Shown: in pieces, positions 16,349 through 23,331 of the stretch
Layout of the letters: each line of letters starts with the position of its first letter
Numbering within the stretch: position 1 is the first letter of the stretch
Source of the DNA: Myxococcales bacterium
GTDB taxonomy: Bacteria > Myxococcota > Polyangia > Polyangiales > Polyangiaceae
Assembly: GCA_020430865.1 (NCBI GenBank)
Contig: JAGQIY010000521.1
Coordinates: 1-28,233, forward strand
Direction of reading: 5' to 3'
DNA: 28,233 nt
The notes under the pieces: model-generated
Told to the model about the DNA's origin: nothing
The model's database searches: none
What the model saw: only the letters and a program-made list of their open reading frames with translations
Made by a program: the position numbers and the translations under genes

Positions 16349-17650
16349 ATGGAAATGAGCCCGGATGGTGACAACGCAGCACGGTCTGCAAACCAGCAGT
16401 CCTCACCCCAAGAGAAGCCTGCGGCGCCCAAGCCGGCGTCCGCGAAGCGCAATCATCGAAACCTCGCGCGCTGGGTGCGGCGTATCGCGGTGCTGACCGT
16501 CGCCGTCTTGGCGTTGGCCGCGATCGTCATGGCCTGGATGCCCAAGCCAGTGCCCGTGGACTCCGTGAAGGTGGAGCGAGGGGAACTCACCATCACCGTG
16601 GACGAAGACGGACGCACCCGGGTCAAGGATCGCTTCACGGTCTCCGCGCCCATCGCTGGCAACGTGGCGCGCATCGAGCTCAAGCCAGGCGCCGAGGTGG
16701 AGAGCCAGCAGGTCCTCGCGCGCATCGTGCCGTTGAGCTCGCCGCTGCTCGACGAGCGCAGCAAGCAGCAGGCGGAGGCGCAGGTGCTCGCCGCGGGCGC
16801 GGCCCAGCGTCAGGCTCGGGCGCAGATCGACCGCGCCGAGGCCGCGCTCGAGTACGCGAAGAAGCAGGTGCAGACGCGCAAGGCCCTGGTGGCTCAGGGC
16901 GCTTCGCCTCAGGCGGAGCTCGACCGCCAGGAGCTGGAGCTGCGCTCCCGCAAGGCGGAGCTCACCTCGGCGAGGTTCGGTGCCAAGGTCGCCGATCATC
17001 AACTCGGCATGGCGCGCGCCGCGCTGGGTCAGATATCCGGAGGGAAAAAGGATGCTCAGCAGCTCGACGTGCCGAGCCCGATCAATGGCCGCGTGCTGAA
17101 GCTGATCCAGGAGAGCGAGGGTGTCGTTCAGGCCGGTTCACCGCTGGTCGAGCTCGGAGACCCGCAAGCCCTGGAGATCGTGATCGACGTGCTGACCAGC
17201 GACGCGGTCCAGATCGAGCCGGGGGCGCCGGTGCGCGTCGTGGCTTGGGGCGGCCCAGAGCTCCGCGCGCACGTGCGGCAGATCGAGCCTTCGGCGTTCA
17301 CGAAGCTCTCCGCGCTGGGGGTCGAGGAGCAGCGAGTGAACGCGGTGATCGACCTGGACGAGCCCTACGACAAGTGGAAGGCGCTGATGGACGGATACCG
17401 CGTGGAAGCGAAGATCATCGTGTTCGAGGCGAAGGACGTGCTCAAGGTGCCTGCGAGCGCCCTGTTCCGCAAGGGCGAGAGCTGGGCTGTGTTCAGCGTC
17501 ACAGGGGGCGTCGCACATCTTCGCGAGGTCGAAGTGGGACGAAGCAACGGGCTCGAGACCGAGATCAAGCGGGGGCTGGAGTCGGGGGAAATCGTCATCC
17601 CTCACCCCAGCGACCGCGTCAGCGATGGCGTGAGTGTGTTGACTCGGTAG
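16349..17650 (+). CDS. HlyD-type membrane-fusion adaptor (system 1)
   Basis: The 433-residue protein has a cytoplasmic Pro/Ala/Lys-rich tail, one transmembrane helix at about 47-66, and then the membrane-fusion order. A biotinyl-lipoyl half motif near 95-130 (SAPIAGNVARI) comes first, followed by an Ala/Glu/Arg-rich coiled-coil hairpin at about 133-225 (AEAQVLAAGAAQRQARAQI). The second lipoyl half follows (SPINGRVLKLIQESEGVV), then beta-barrel and membrane-proximal domains to the C terminus. The adaptor would link the duplicated FtsX permease to an outer-membrane channel. No channel gene lies in this operon; the TolC-like gene at 25564 is the nearest candidate. Start ATG 16349 could be replaced by ATG 16355, which has a better-spaced GAGGATGG site. 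Confidence 0.92.
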   Translation: MEMSPDGDNAARSANQQSSPQEKPAAPKPASAKRNHRNLARWVRRIAVLTVAVLALAAIVMAWMPKPVPVDSVKVERGELTITVDEDGRTRVKDRFTVSAPIAGNVARIELKPGAEVESQQVLARIVPLSSPLLDERSKQQAEAQVLAAGAAQRQARAQIDRAEAALEYAKKQVQTRKALVAQGASPQAELDRQELELRSRKAELTSARFGAKVADHQLGMARAALGQISGGKKDAQQLDVPSPINGRVLKLIQESEGVVQAGSPLVELGDPQALEIVIDVLTSDAVQIEPGAPVRVVAWGGPELRAHVRQIEPSAFTKLSALGVEEQRVNAVIDLDEPYDKWKALMDGYRVEAKIIVFEAKDVLKVPASALFRKGESWAVFSVTGGVAHLREVEVGRSNGLETEIKRGLESGEIVIPHPSDRVSDGVSVLTR

Positions 17651-17696
17651 TTCCTGGAGGAAGCGAGGCCGCAGGGTCACGCCAGTCGCGCTCGCG

Positions 17697-18101
17697 TCAG
17701 CCCTTGGCCTTCAGCAGGTCGCGGATCTCGGTCAGCAGCTTCTCCTGTGCGGTGGGCTCTGGCGGCGCAGCTGGCGCCGCTTCTTCCTTGCGGCGGACGC
17801 GGTTGATCACCCGCACCATGAAGAAGACGGCGATCGCGACGATCAGGAAGTCGAAGACGTTCTGCAGAAACATCCCGTACTTCAGCGCGATCGCAGGCTT
17901 GTCGCCCTCGGCTGCCTTGAGCACCCACTGCAGCTTGGCGAAGTTGACGCCTCCGGTCACGATGCCGAGCGGCGGCATCACCACGTCGGCGACGAACGAG
18001 CTGACAATCTTGCCGAAGGCGCCGCCGATGATCACACCGACGGCCATGTCGACGACGTTGCCCTTGACCGCGAACTCCTTGAACTCGCTGACGATGCCCA
18101 T
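17697..18101 (-). CDS. mscL: large-conductance mechanosensitive channel MscL
   Basis: A 134-residue protein, close to the 136 of E. coli MscL. N-terminal amphipathic segment [22 protein letters not shown] leads into TM1 (about 14-43, with [12 protein letters not shown]) and the conserved VMPPLG loop. TM2 follows at about 70-97 ([14 protein letters not shown]) and then a charged cytoplasmic helix [11 protein letters not shown]. MscL opens at high membrane tension and releases solutes during hypo-osmotic shock. It is a monocistronic gene convergent with the exporter operon (46-bp gap) and follows the Cys-rich gene on the same strand after 155 bp. Confidence 0.98.
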   Translation of the reverse strand: MGIVSEFKEFAVKGNVVDMAVGVIIGGAFGKIVSSFVADVVMPPLGIVTGGVNFAKLQWVLKAAEGDKPAIALKYGMFLQNVFDFLIVAIAVFFMVRVINRVRRKEEAAPAAPPEPTAQEKLLTEIRDLLKAKG

Positions 18102-18182
18102 ATTTGGTCAGGCGGTATGACGCCAGCCCGCGGGCGTCGTCAACTCAATTGCGCAGCTGTCCCGTTCTGGTACGGAAACGCG

Positions 18183-18238
18183 GTCTCCGGGACGCTGCCC
18201 TGACGTGCGCTGGGCGGCGGGATGCGCTGCCCGGAGAC
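18183..18238 (-). terminator. GC-rich stem downstream of the Cys-rich gene
   Basis: GTCTCCGGG at 18183-18191 pairs perfectly with CCCGGAGAC at 18230-18238 around a 38-base GC-rich interior that can fold further. It begins about 18 bases after the stop of the Cys-rich gene and lies upstream of mscL. Only a short GTTTCC follows on the minus strand, so it may be a weak or Rho-assisted terminator, or an mscL leader structure. Confidence 0.35.
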
Positions 18239-18256
18239 TCGACTCTGCGGGCAGTC

Positions 18257-19486
18257 TCAGCCGGCGTTGGCGGAAGCGCTGGCGGAAGCGCTGGCCTTCA
18301 CCGAGACGTTGATGCTCACGGCGGCGTCCGCCTGAGCCTTGAGTGAGGCGGCGACGCAGGCGCCGGCCTTGATGGCAGCCTGACCGCCGCCGCTGATCGC
18401 TGCCTTGGCGCCCTCCAGCGTCGTCTGCACGTTCGCGACCGCTCGCTCGAGCTTGCCCTTGAGCCCGAGGGTCACCTTGAGCAGCGCCGGCAGGTGCGCC
18501 TTCAGCGCGGCCTTGAGCTTGATCGCCGCCTGGGCGTCCGCTGCGCCCTGGATCGCCACACGGACCTGAGCTGGCACGCACTCGACCTTGCCGCTGACCT
18601 GCGCGTCGCAGCTGGCCTCACACTCGGCGCTCATCTTCGGTGGCTTCACCTCGCCGCTGCACTTCGGCTCCTTCAGCTCGACGCTGCAGCCGCCAGAGCA
18701 GGAGCCCTCACACTTCGCCTGCCCCTTCATCTCGCACTGCGCGCTGCACGTGCCCTTGCAGGTGCCGGCGCAGCTGCCTTCGGCTTCGCCCTTGCAGGTT
18801 CCATCGCAGGTGCCGTCGCACTTGCCGCCGCTCATCGCCGCGCCATCGCACTTGCCGTCGCAGGTGCCCTTGCACTCGCCGCTGAACTTCCCGCTGCACT
18901 CGCCTTCGCAGCTCGCGGTGCAGGTACCCGTGCACTGCGCGCCCGCCTCGACGGTGCACGACCCCTTGCACTCGCCGTCGCACTGCCCGCTGATCTCGCC
19001 ACCCTCGCACTGCACCTTCGCGGAGCCTGGCTCCACCTTCGCGTCGCACTGCGCGGCGCAGTCCGCCATGGCGCTCATCGACGCCTCGCACTTGGGAGGA
19101 ACGACCTTCACTTGAAGCGTGCCCTTGGCTTTCGCCTTCAAGTCGCCGATGGCCTTCGCTGCGGCGCTGCACGCGGCTTCAGCCTTCTTCCCCGGCCCGT
19201 CCTCCTTGGGCTCGATGTCCGTGGCGCCCAGGTCCTTGGCGAGGTCGCCGCACGCCGTCGCGACGTCGGCCTCGATCTCCACGGCCATGTTCTGCAGTGC
19301 AGCGCCGGCCGCTAGCGCGGCCTTCACCTTGCCCTCGGCCTCGGCGGCCAGACCGAAGTTGGCCTTCATCGCGGCTTCGGGGCTGTCGGGGCAGCCGCCG
19401 CCACCGGGAAAGCCGGGGACGCACTGCACGAACATGGGGGCGACCAGAACCGAGGCGATGACGGGCCAGTACTTGAAGGACTTCAT
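18257..19486 (-). CDS. exported Cys-x-x-x-Cys repeat protein
   Basis: The 409-residue protein has an N-terminal export signal (MKSFKYWPVIASVLVAPMF) with Cys22 as possible lipidation site. After an Ala/Lys/Glu-rich, probably helical stretch (40-125) comes a 170-residue core (133-303). The core holds 28 cysteines, mostly four residues apart with Gly at the second or third spacer position (CDGTCDGTCKG, CKGTCSAQC). A second helical Ala/Lys-rich part (310-385) and an (Ala-Ser)n tail ending in NAG complete it. I know no function for this family. The layout (helix, rigid Cys core, helix) suggests a disulfide-rich surface fibre or a metal-thiolate store. An antisense open frame across this gene is a by-product of the repetitive GC-rich codons. 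Its upstream region carries four 17-bp tandem repeats. Confidence 0.85.
   Translation of the reverse strand: MKSFKYWPVIASVLVAPMFVQCVPGFPGGGGCPDSPEAAMKANFGLAAEAEGKVKAALAAGAALQNMAVEIEADVATACGDLAKDLGATDIEPKEDGPGKKAEAACSAAAKAIGDLKAKAKGTLQVKVVPPKCEASMSAMADCAAQCDAKVEPGSAKVQCEGGEISGQCDGECKGSCTVEAGAQCTGTCTASCEGECSGKFSGECKGTCDGKCDGAAMSGGKCDGTCDGTCKGEAEGSCAGTCKGTCSAQCEMKGQAKCEGSCSGGCSVELKEPKCSGEVKPPKMSAECEASCDAQVSGKVECVPAQVRVAIQGAADAQAAIKLKAALKAHLPALLKVTLGLKGKLERAVANVQTTLEGAKAAISGGGQAAIKAGACVAASLKAQADAAVSINVSVKASASASASANAG
18270..18293 (-). repeat. 12-bp direct repeat coding Ala-Ser tail
   Basis: GCGGAAGCGCTG occurs twice back to back on the plus strand. It encodes the Ser-Ala-Ser-Ala end of the Cys-rich protein on the minus strand and may vary in copy number. 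Confidence 0.6.
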
Positions 19487-19569
19487 GCGCGCGATTGTCG
19501 CCCGAGGCCTGGCGATTCGCCATCGTTGATTGCCACGCTCGAGGCTCGCGCCGCAGTGTTCCTGACGCT

Positions 19570-19637
19570 GCTTCAGCGCAGGGGTTGCTTCAGCGCAGGG
19601 GTTGCTTCAGCGCAGGGGTTGTTTCAGCGCAGGGCTT
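19570..19637. repeat. four tandem copies of a 17-bp repeat
   Basis: The unit GCTTCAGCGCAGGGGTT begins at 19570, 19587 and 19604 as exact copies, and at 19621 with two changes (GTTTCAGCGCAGGGCTT). The array ends 83 bp before the ATG of the Cys-rich gene and just past the stop of the small lipoprotein gene at 19652, so it lies in the promoter region of the former. There are no spacers, which excludes CRISPR. A binding-site array or simple slippage repeat are both possible. Confidence 0.9.
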
Positions 19638-19651
19638 CAAGGCGCTGAGCG

Positions 19652-19861
19652 CTAGCGGCAGTAGCGGTCCTCGCACGCGGTGCGGCAGGGACCGCGCGTG
19701 TCCGCCATCGGCGGGTTCGCGTTGCTGCGGTCCGACTCGGGAGAGTTCTCACCGCAGCGCTGCATGCACGCATTGACCTCCGGAGTGCACGTGCGCTTCG
19801 CCGGACCGCAACCTGGAGCCGCCAGCGCGGCAATCAGTGTCAACAACAGGTACTTCGTCAC
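19652..19861 (-). CDS. small Cys-rich lipoprotein
   Basis: GTG at 19861 with AGGGG just upstream gives 69 residues: a lipoprotein signal ending LAAPGC (Cys18) and a short mature chain of about 51 residues with six further cysteines (CTPEVNAC, MQRC, GPCRTAC, YC). The longer in-frame extension to 19972 overlaps the neighbouring lipoprotein gene and lacks a signal, so the short form is chosen. The CxxxC-paired pattern suggests a disulfide-knotted envelope protein. No family is recognised. The gene starts 32 bp after the stop of the lipoprotein gene at 19893, so the two may be co-transcribed. Confidence 0.7.
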   Translation of the reverse strand: MTKYLLLTLIAALAAPGCGPAKRTCTPEVNACMQRCGENSPESDRSNANPPMADTRGPCRTACEDRYCR

Positions 19862-19892
19862 GCCCCTGAGCCTAGCAAAGCCCGCGAGACAG

Positions 19893-20420
19893 TCAGGGTA
19901 CGCACACGCCAAAATTACCAAACACGATCTGGCAGTGGTAGCCCTCGCTGGCTCGGCACTCCTCGTCGCCACTGCAAGGCGGCGTGCACATGCTTAGCGT
20001 CACCGAGCCCATTCCGCCCGAGACGCTGGTCATGGTACAGCCTGCGTTCTCGCCGCACTCGTTGCCGCCCTCGTTCGAGCAGGCCTTGCCGCAGTATCCA
20101 CCGGGAAATGTTACCTCGGGGAAACCACCACCCCCGATCGTCGTCCAGCATTCGCTGCCTTCGACGATCGTGCAGTCCGCGTTGGTGGTGCAGGGGTCCC
20201 CGATGTCGCCGCCGCCCGTCGTCGAGCCCCCATTGCCGCCCTGGGTGCTGCCCCCGTTGTTCCCGCTACCACCCTGGGCGCTTCCGCCGTTGCCGCTCCC
20301 AGCCGAGCCACCTTGACCGGAGCCACCACCGCCGGGGCCATTGCCGTCGCTCGCGCTGCAGCCAGCCATCGTCGCCAATCCCGCCAGCAGCACGCCGGCG
20401 CACACTCGGAACCACACCAT
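19893..20420 (-). CDS. Gly/Ser-linker lipoprotein with 12-Cys domain
   Basis: From ATG 20420 the protein has 175 residues. The lipoprotein signal ends ATMAGC (Cys21). A flexible Gly/Ser/Asn/Gln stretch follows to about residue 73, and then a disulfide-type domain with 12 cysteines (GDPCTTNADC, SEC, GYCGKAC, NECGENAGC, MCTPPC, EECR, YHC, GVCV). This lipid anchor plus glycine tether plus small Cys domain design is common among myxobacterial surface proteins. The function is not known. An upstream frame to 20486 lacks signal features and is rejected. It lies 75 bp past the LTxxQ gene stop on the same strand. Confidence 0.85.
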   Translation of the reverse strand: MVWFRVCAGVLLAGLATMAGCSASDGNGPGGGGSGQGGSAGSGNGGSAQGGSGNNGGSTQGGNGGSTTGGGDIGDPCTTNADCTIVEGSECWTTIGGGGFPEVTFPGGYCGKACSNEGGNECGENAGCTMTSVSGGMGSVTLSMCTPPCSGDEECRASEGYHCQIVFGNFGVCVP

Positions 20421-20495
20421 GGCCCGTGTGTACCGCGTTTCTGGCGCCGCTTCTAGGTCGTGCGGCCGGCGCTCCCTCTCCCCCAAACCCGCGGG

Positions 20496-20888
20496 CTAGG
20501 ACTTGTCCTTGCCCCGGCGACGGGACTCCAGCTCTTCACGCAGCTGCTTGTGCTTCTCGCGTTGCTCAGGCGTCAGCAGGGCGTCGATCTCCTCGGTGAT
20601 GCGGTCCTTCAGCGCTTCGTGCTCTGGGCGGCATTTGTCGAACGCCTGCTTGCGCTCGCCTTCATGAGCCTCGAACACCTTGCGGACGCCGTCGGCTTGT
20701 TCGGGGGTGAGTTCCAGACGACGGCGCATGACCTCCACGATGAAGTTCCGTCGGGCTTCTGGAGTCGGCCGGTGCATCAGCTTTCCGACGCGATCGAGCT
20801 GGGTGGCGCGCATCCCGAAGGCTCCGGCGACGCCACCGAGTCCGAACGCGAGCACGAGCGCCAGGATGTTCTTTCCGCGGGGAGTCAT
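20496..20888 (-). CDS. LTxxQ periplasmic sensor-like protein (Spy/CpxP/CnrX class)
   Basis: The 130-residue protein has one N-terminal hydrophobic segment (7-26), an anchor or signal, and then a helical, highly charged body with two LTPEQ motifs (about residues 60 and 105). This is the hallmark of Spy/CpxP/ZraP/CnrX-like periplasmic stress or metal-sensing proteins. The helices RRNFIVEVMRRRLELTPEQ and LLTPEQREKHKQ fit the usual hook-shaped helical hairpin. Its ATG overlaps the anti-sigma stop by four bases (20885-20888), so it is the third gene of the ECF cassette. By analogy with CnrYXH it may bind the anti-sigma in the periplasm and relay a signal; the inducer is unknown. Confidence 0.85.
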   Translation of the reverse strand: MTPRGKNILALVLAFGLGGVAGAFGMRATQLDRVGKLMHRPTPEARRNFIVEVMRRRLELTPEQADGVRKVFEAHEGERKQAFDKCRPEHEALKDRITEEIDALLTPEQREKHKQLREELESRRRGKDKS

Positions 20889-21145
20889 TGGGTGAGTTCC
20901 ATGCTGTCGAACAGCGTCAGCGCGTCGGTGTCCACCTGGCGTTGCTCGAGCTGAGCGACCCAGATGGCCGCCGCGGCGGCCGCGGCGAAGCAGCCGAGAA
21001 GGATCCCCCGCGACCTCCAGCTCTCGCGCTCCACGCGCGCGCGGATGCGAGTCATCACCCGTGCTTCGAAGCCGGGGCTGGGCGCGAGGCTCTGGGTAGC
21101 TCGCGTCAGAGCCTCCAGCTGCTGCAGATCCTCGTCGCCGTTCAT
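20885..21145 (-). CDS. membrane anti-sigma factor
   Basis: From ATG 21145 the product is 86 residues: a cytoplasmic N-terminal region (MNGDEDLQQLEALTRAT...), a single Ala-rich transmembrane helix at about 48-66 and a short periplasmic tail. There is no zinc-binding HxxxCxxC motif, so it is not a ZAS-type anti-sigma; it resembles the short CnrY/RskA-like design. The ATG overlaps the sigma-factor stop (ATGA, 21142-21145) and the stop overlaps the LTxxQ gene start. Identity is inferred mainly from position, size and topology. Confidence 0.75.
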   Translation of the reverse strand: MNGDEDLQQLEALTRATQSLAPSPGFEARVMTRIRARVERESWRSRGILLGCFAAAAAAAIWVAQLEQRQVDTDALTLFDSMELTQ

Positions 21146-21678
21146 GTCTCGCCTCGTCGCTTGTTCAGGTTCGCTCGCGCCCGGATCAATCGTTGCTCCA
21201 CCGCGCCCTCGGAGCAACCCAGGATCTCAGCGGTCTCCACGGTGGAAAACCCCTCGACGGCCCGGAGGATCAGCACGCTGCGTTGTTCGACGGACAGCTC
21301 GGACAACCATTCATCGAGCTCGCGCAGCGCCATGCGACCTTCGGGGTCCACGCTGGAGTCCTCTCTCGGCTCCGCATCGTCAGGGTTACTGACCGGGCGT
21401 GCCTTGCGCCGCCGAGTGGCGTCGATGGCTGCGTTGCTGACGATGCGGTAGAGCCAGGTCTGGACGCTGGACCGACCATCGAAACGCTGCTCCTGGAGCG
21501 CGTTGAACGCCTTCACGTAGGCCTCCTGGAGCACGTCCTCTGCGTCGTTGGTGCTGCCCGAGAGGCGTGCAGCGAGGCGGTACAGGCGCCCCTGGGTCTC
21601 GCGGACGATGCCGGCGAAGGCCTCGACGTCTCCCTTGGCGACGCGTCGCGCGAGCAAGCTGAGATCGGGATCAGCCAT
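21142..21678 (-). CDS. ECF-family RNA polymerase sigma factor
   Basis: From ATG 21678 the protein has 178 residues. Region 2 spans about 20-90 with the core-binding helix DAEDVLQEAYVKAF and the -10-reading stretch TWLYRIVSNAAIDATRRR. An acidic linker (95-115) precedes region 4 at about 125-172 (LSVEQRSVLILR, GFSTVETAEILGCSEGAVEQRLIRAR), the -35-binding helix-turn-helix. Lacking regions 1 and 3, it is a group 4 (ECF) sigma factor. It would be held by the membrane anti-sigma encoded next and released by an envelope signal. An upstream GTG at 21726 is in frame but adds a sequence unlike sigma factors. It is divergent from the MacA-like operon, a possible target. Confidence 0.94.
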   Translation of the reverse strand: MADPDLSLLARRVAKGDVEAFAGIVRETQGRLYRLAARLSGSTNDAEDVLQEAYVKAFNALQEQRFDGRSSVQTWLYRIVSNAAIDATRRRKARPVSNPDDAEPREDSSVDPEGRMALRELDEWLSELSVEQRSVLILRAVEGFSTVETAEILGCSEGAVEQRLIRARANLNKRRGET

Positions 21679-22074
21679 GCTCGAGGGGAGAGGGGACGAG
21701 TGGGAACGCGCATACCAGTGCCGCACCTCCGCCCACTGACGACGGCAGTCGCCGGTCGAGAGCAGTGCGAGGTGTGGAGTTTGGACGCGCGGTCACGGGT
21801 TTTCCCTACTCTGGAGTGACGGTCGGCCGAGCGGGGCGTTGGGTACCGACCCGCAGGCACCCGAAAGGAAGCGCAGCCGCGCTGGGATCGCCGCTGCGTA
21901 CCCGAGCGTTAAGGGGGCGCGCAAGCAGTGGATGCGCTGGGATATTTTGCTCCTCCCATCAGGGGTTTGCGTAGGGAATGGGCCCGTGGTTGCGTCCATG
22001 GCTCGATGACGAGCGCACCTCCCAGCTCCCGTTCCGCTCCCAACGTCAGCCAGGAGCTTCGCCAGAAGGTCCAG
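21679..22074. other. divergent promoter region, ECF cassette / MacAB-type exporter
   Basis: About 396 bases without a confident gene separate the sigma factor and adaptor starts. The plus-strand frame of the adaptor stays open back to 21928, so an N-terminal extension cannot be excluded. Regulation for both operons should reside here. I see no strong -35/-10 pair. GGGAAAAC followed by CGTC on the minus strand (about 21782-21806) loosely recalls ECF promoters, but the spacing is too short. Confidence 0.5.
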
Positions 22075-23331
22075 ATGAACAAGTCGCGGACCCGCAAATG
22101 GCTGTGGCGCATCGGGATCTTGCTCGTGCTGGTTGGTCTGGGCTTTGGCGCCTGGAAGTGGCGTCAGGCTTCACAGAACGCGAACCAACCGACCTACGAG
22201 ACCGAGCCCGTTCAGAAGGGTGAGCTGAAGGCCACGGTGACCGCGACCGGGACGCTGGACGGCAGGGACTCGGTCGAGGTCGGCGCCGAGGTGACGGGGA
22301 GCATCAGCAAGATCTTCGTCGACTTCAACGATCGGGTGAAGGAAGGCGAGGTGCTCTGCGAGATCAACCCCGAGACGTTGATCGCCAACAAGAACTCCTC
22401 GTCGGCTCGCCTGACCGCGGCGCGCGCCTCCTACAGCTCCGCCAAGGCCAGCGCGAAGGAGGCGAAGACGACGCTCCTCCGCACGCGCGAGCTGGCGAAG
22501 AAGGGCCTGGTGTCCACCGCGGAGCTCGAGAGCGCAGAGGCCGCCCGAGCTCGAGCCGACGCGCAGGTGCGCTCCACCTCGGCCGACATCCTGGTGGCCA
22601 AGGCCAGCCTCGACTCATCCGAGACGGCGCTCAAGAAGGCGACGATTCGCTCGCCCATCGACGGTGTCGTGCTCTCCCGCAGCGTCGAGCTCGGGCAGAC
22701 GGTGACCGCGTCGCTGCAGACGCCGGTGTTGTTCCTGATTGCTCGCGACCTGACCAAGATGGAGCTCTCGGTGCAGATCGACGAGGCGGACATCGGGCGG
22801 GTGAAGGAAGGCCAGGAGGCGACGTTCACCGTCGACGCCTATCCCAAGCGTGAGTTCAAGGCCAAGCTCCGCTCCCTGCGCAACGTGCCGACCACGACGG
22901 ACAACGTCGTGACCTACGAGGCGGTGCTCGACGTCACCAACGATGATCTGTCGTTGCGCCCAGGCATGACCGCCACCGCCACCATCACGACGGAGCACGT
23001 CAAGGACGCGGTGCTGGTGCCGAACGCCGCTCTGCGCTTCACGCCCCCCATGAGCAAGAAGGCGAGCTCCCGTGGTGGAAACCCGCTGATGTTCGGGCCT
23101 CGCGGACCTCGCGGTGGACGGCGCAGCCGGGGTGCCTCGTCCGCATCTCCCGACGCCGCTCCGGCGCCGGATGAGAGCGACGGCGTCGTCTGGATCCTCG
23201 CGGGAACGCGCCCCAAGCGCGTGAAGGTCAAGACTGGCGTCAGCGACGGCACGCTCACCGAGATCAAGAAGGGGCTCGAGCCAGGTGGCGAGGTGATCGT
23301 GGACCTGCTCACCAGCGAGGAAAAGAAGTAG
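22075..23331 (+). CDS. MacA-type membrane-fusion adaptor (system 2)
   Basis: ATG 22075, preceded by AGAAGG, gives 418 residues with a basic N terminus and one transmembrane helix at 11-27. Adaptor domains follow: lipoyl half (GAEVTGSISKIFVDFNDRV), an Ala/Lys/Glu-rich coiled-coil hairpin (about 100-175), the second lipoyl half (IRSPIDGVVLSRSVELGQTV), a beta-barrel and a membrane-proximal domain. Between about 323 and 370 a low-complexity Gly/Arg/Ser/Pro/Ala insertion interrupts the membrane-proximal domain. In-frame ATGs at 22006 and 21928 lack ribosome sites. The adaptor joins the inner-membrane MacB-like complex to the TolC-like channel. Its TAG stop overlaps the GTG of the ATPase by one base. 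Confidence 0.93.
   Translation: MNKSRTRKWLWRIGILLVLVGLGFGAWKWRQASQNANQPTYETEPVQKGELKATVTATGTLDGRDSVEVGAEVTGSISKIFVDFNDRVKEGEVLCEINPETLIANKNSSSARLTAARASYSSAKASAKEAKTTLLRTRELAKKGLVSTAELESAEAARARADAQVRSTSADILVAKASLDSSETALKKATIRSPIDGVVLSRSVELGQTVTASLQTPVLFLIARDLTKMELSVQIDEADIGRVKEGQEATFTVDAYPKREFKAKLRSLRNVPTTTDNVVTYEAVLDVTNDDLSLRPGMTATATITTEHVKDAVLVPNAALRFTPPMSKKASSRGGNPLMFGPRGPRGGRRSRGASSASPDAAPAPDESDGVVWILAGTRPKRVKVKTGVSDGTLTEIKKGLEPGGEVIVDLLTSEEKK

Noticed and set aside
14355..16406. Long open frame of 683 codons on the minus strand antisense to the duplicated permease
   Set aside because: It mirrors the GC-rich codon pattern of the permease, is rich in His, Arg, Asp and Gln without any domain, and the plus-strand frame has clear FtsX motifs.
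18494..19315. Plus-strand open frame rich in Ala/Leu/Arg across the Cys-rich gene
   Set aside because: It is the complement of repetitive Cys-Gly codons. The minus strand has an export signal and a coherent repeat pattern.
19570..19637. Possible CRISPR array
   Set aside because: Repeats are directly adjacent with no spacers and there are no cas genes.
21782..21806. ECF-type promoter on the minus strand upstream of the sigma gene
   Set aside because: A GGGAAAAC-like -35 and CGTC -10 exist, but the 12-base gap is several bases shorter than normal. Kept only as a weak hint.
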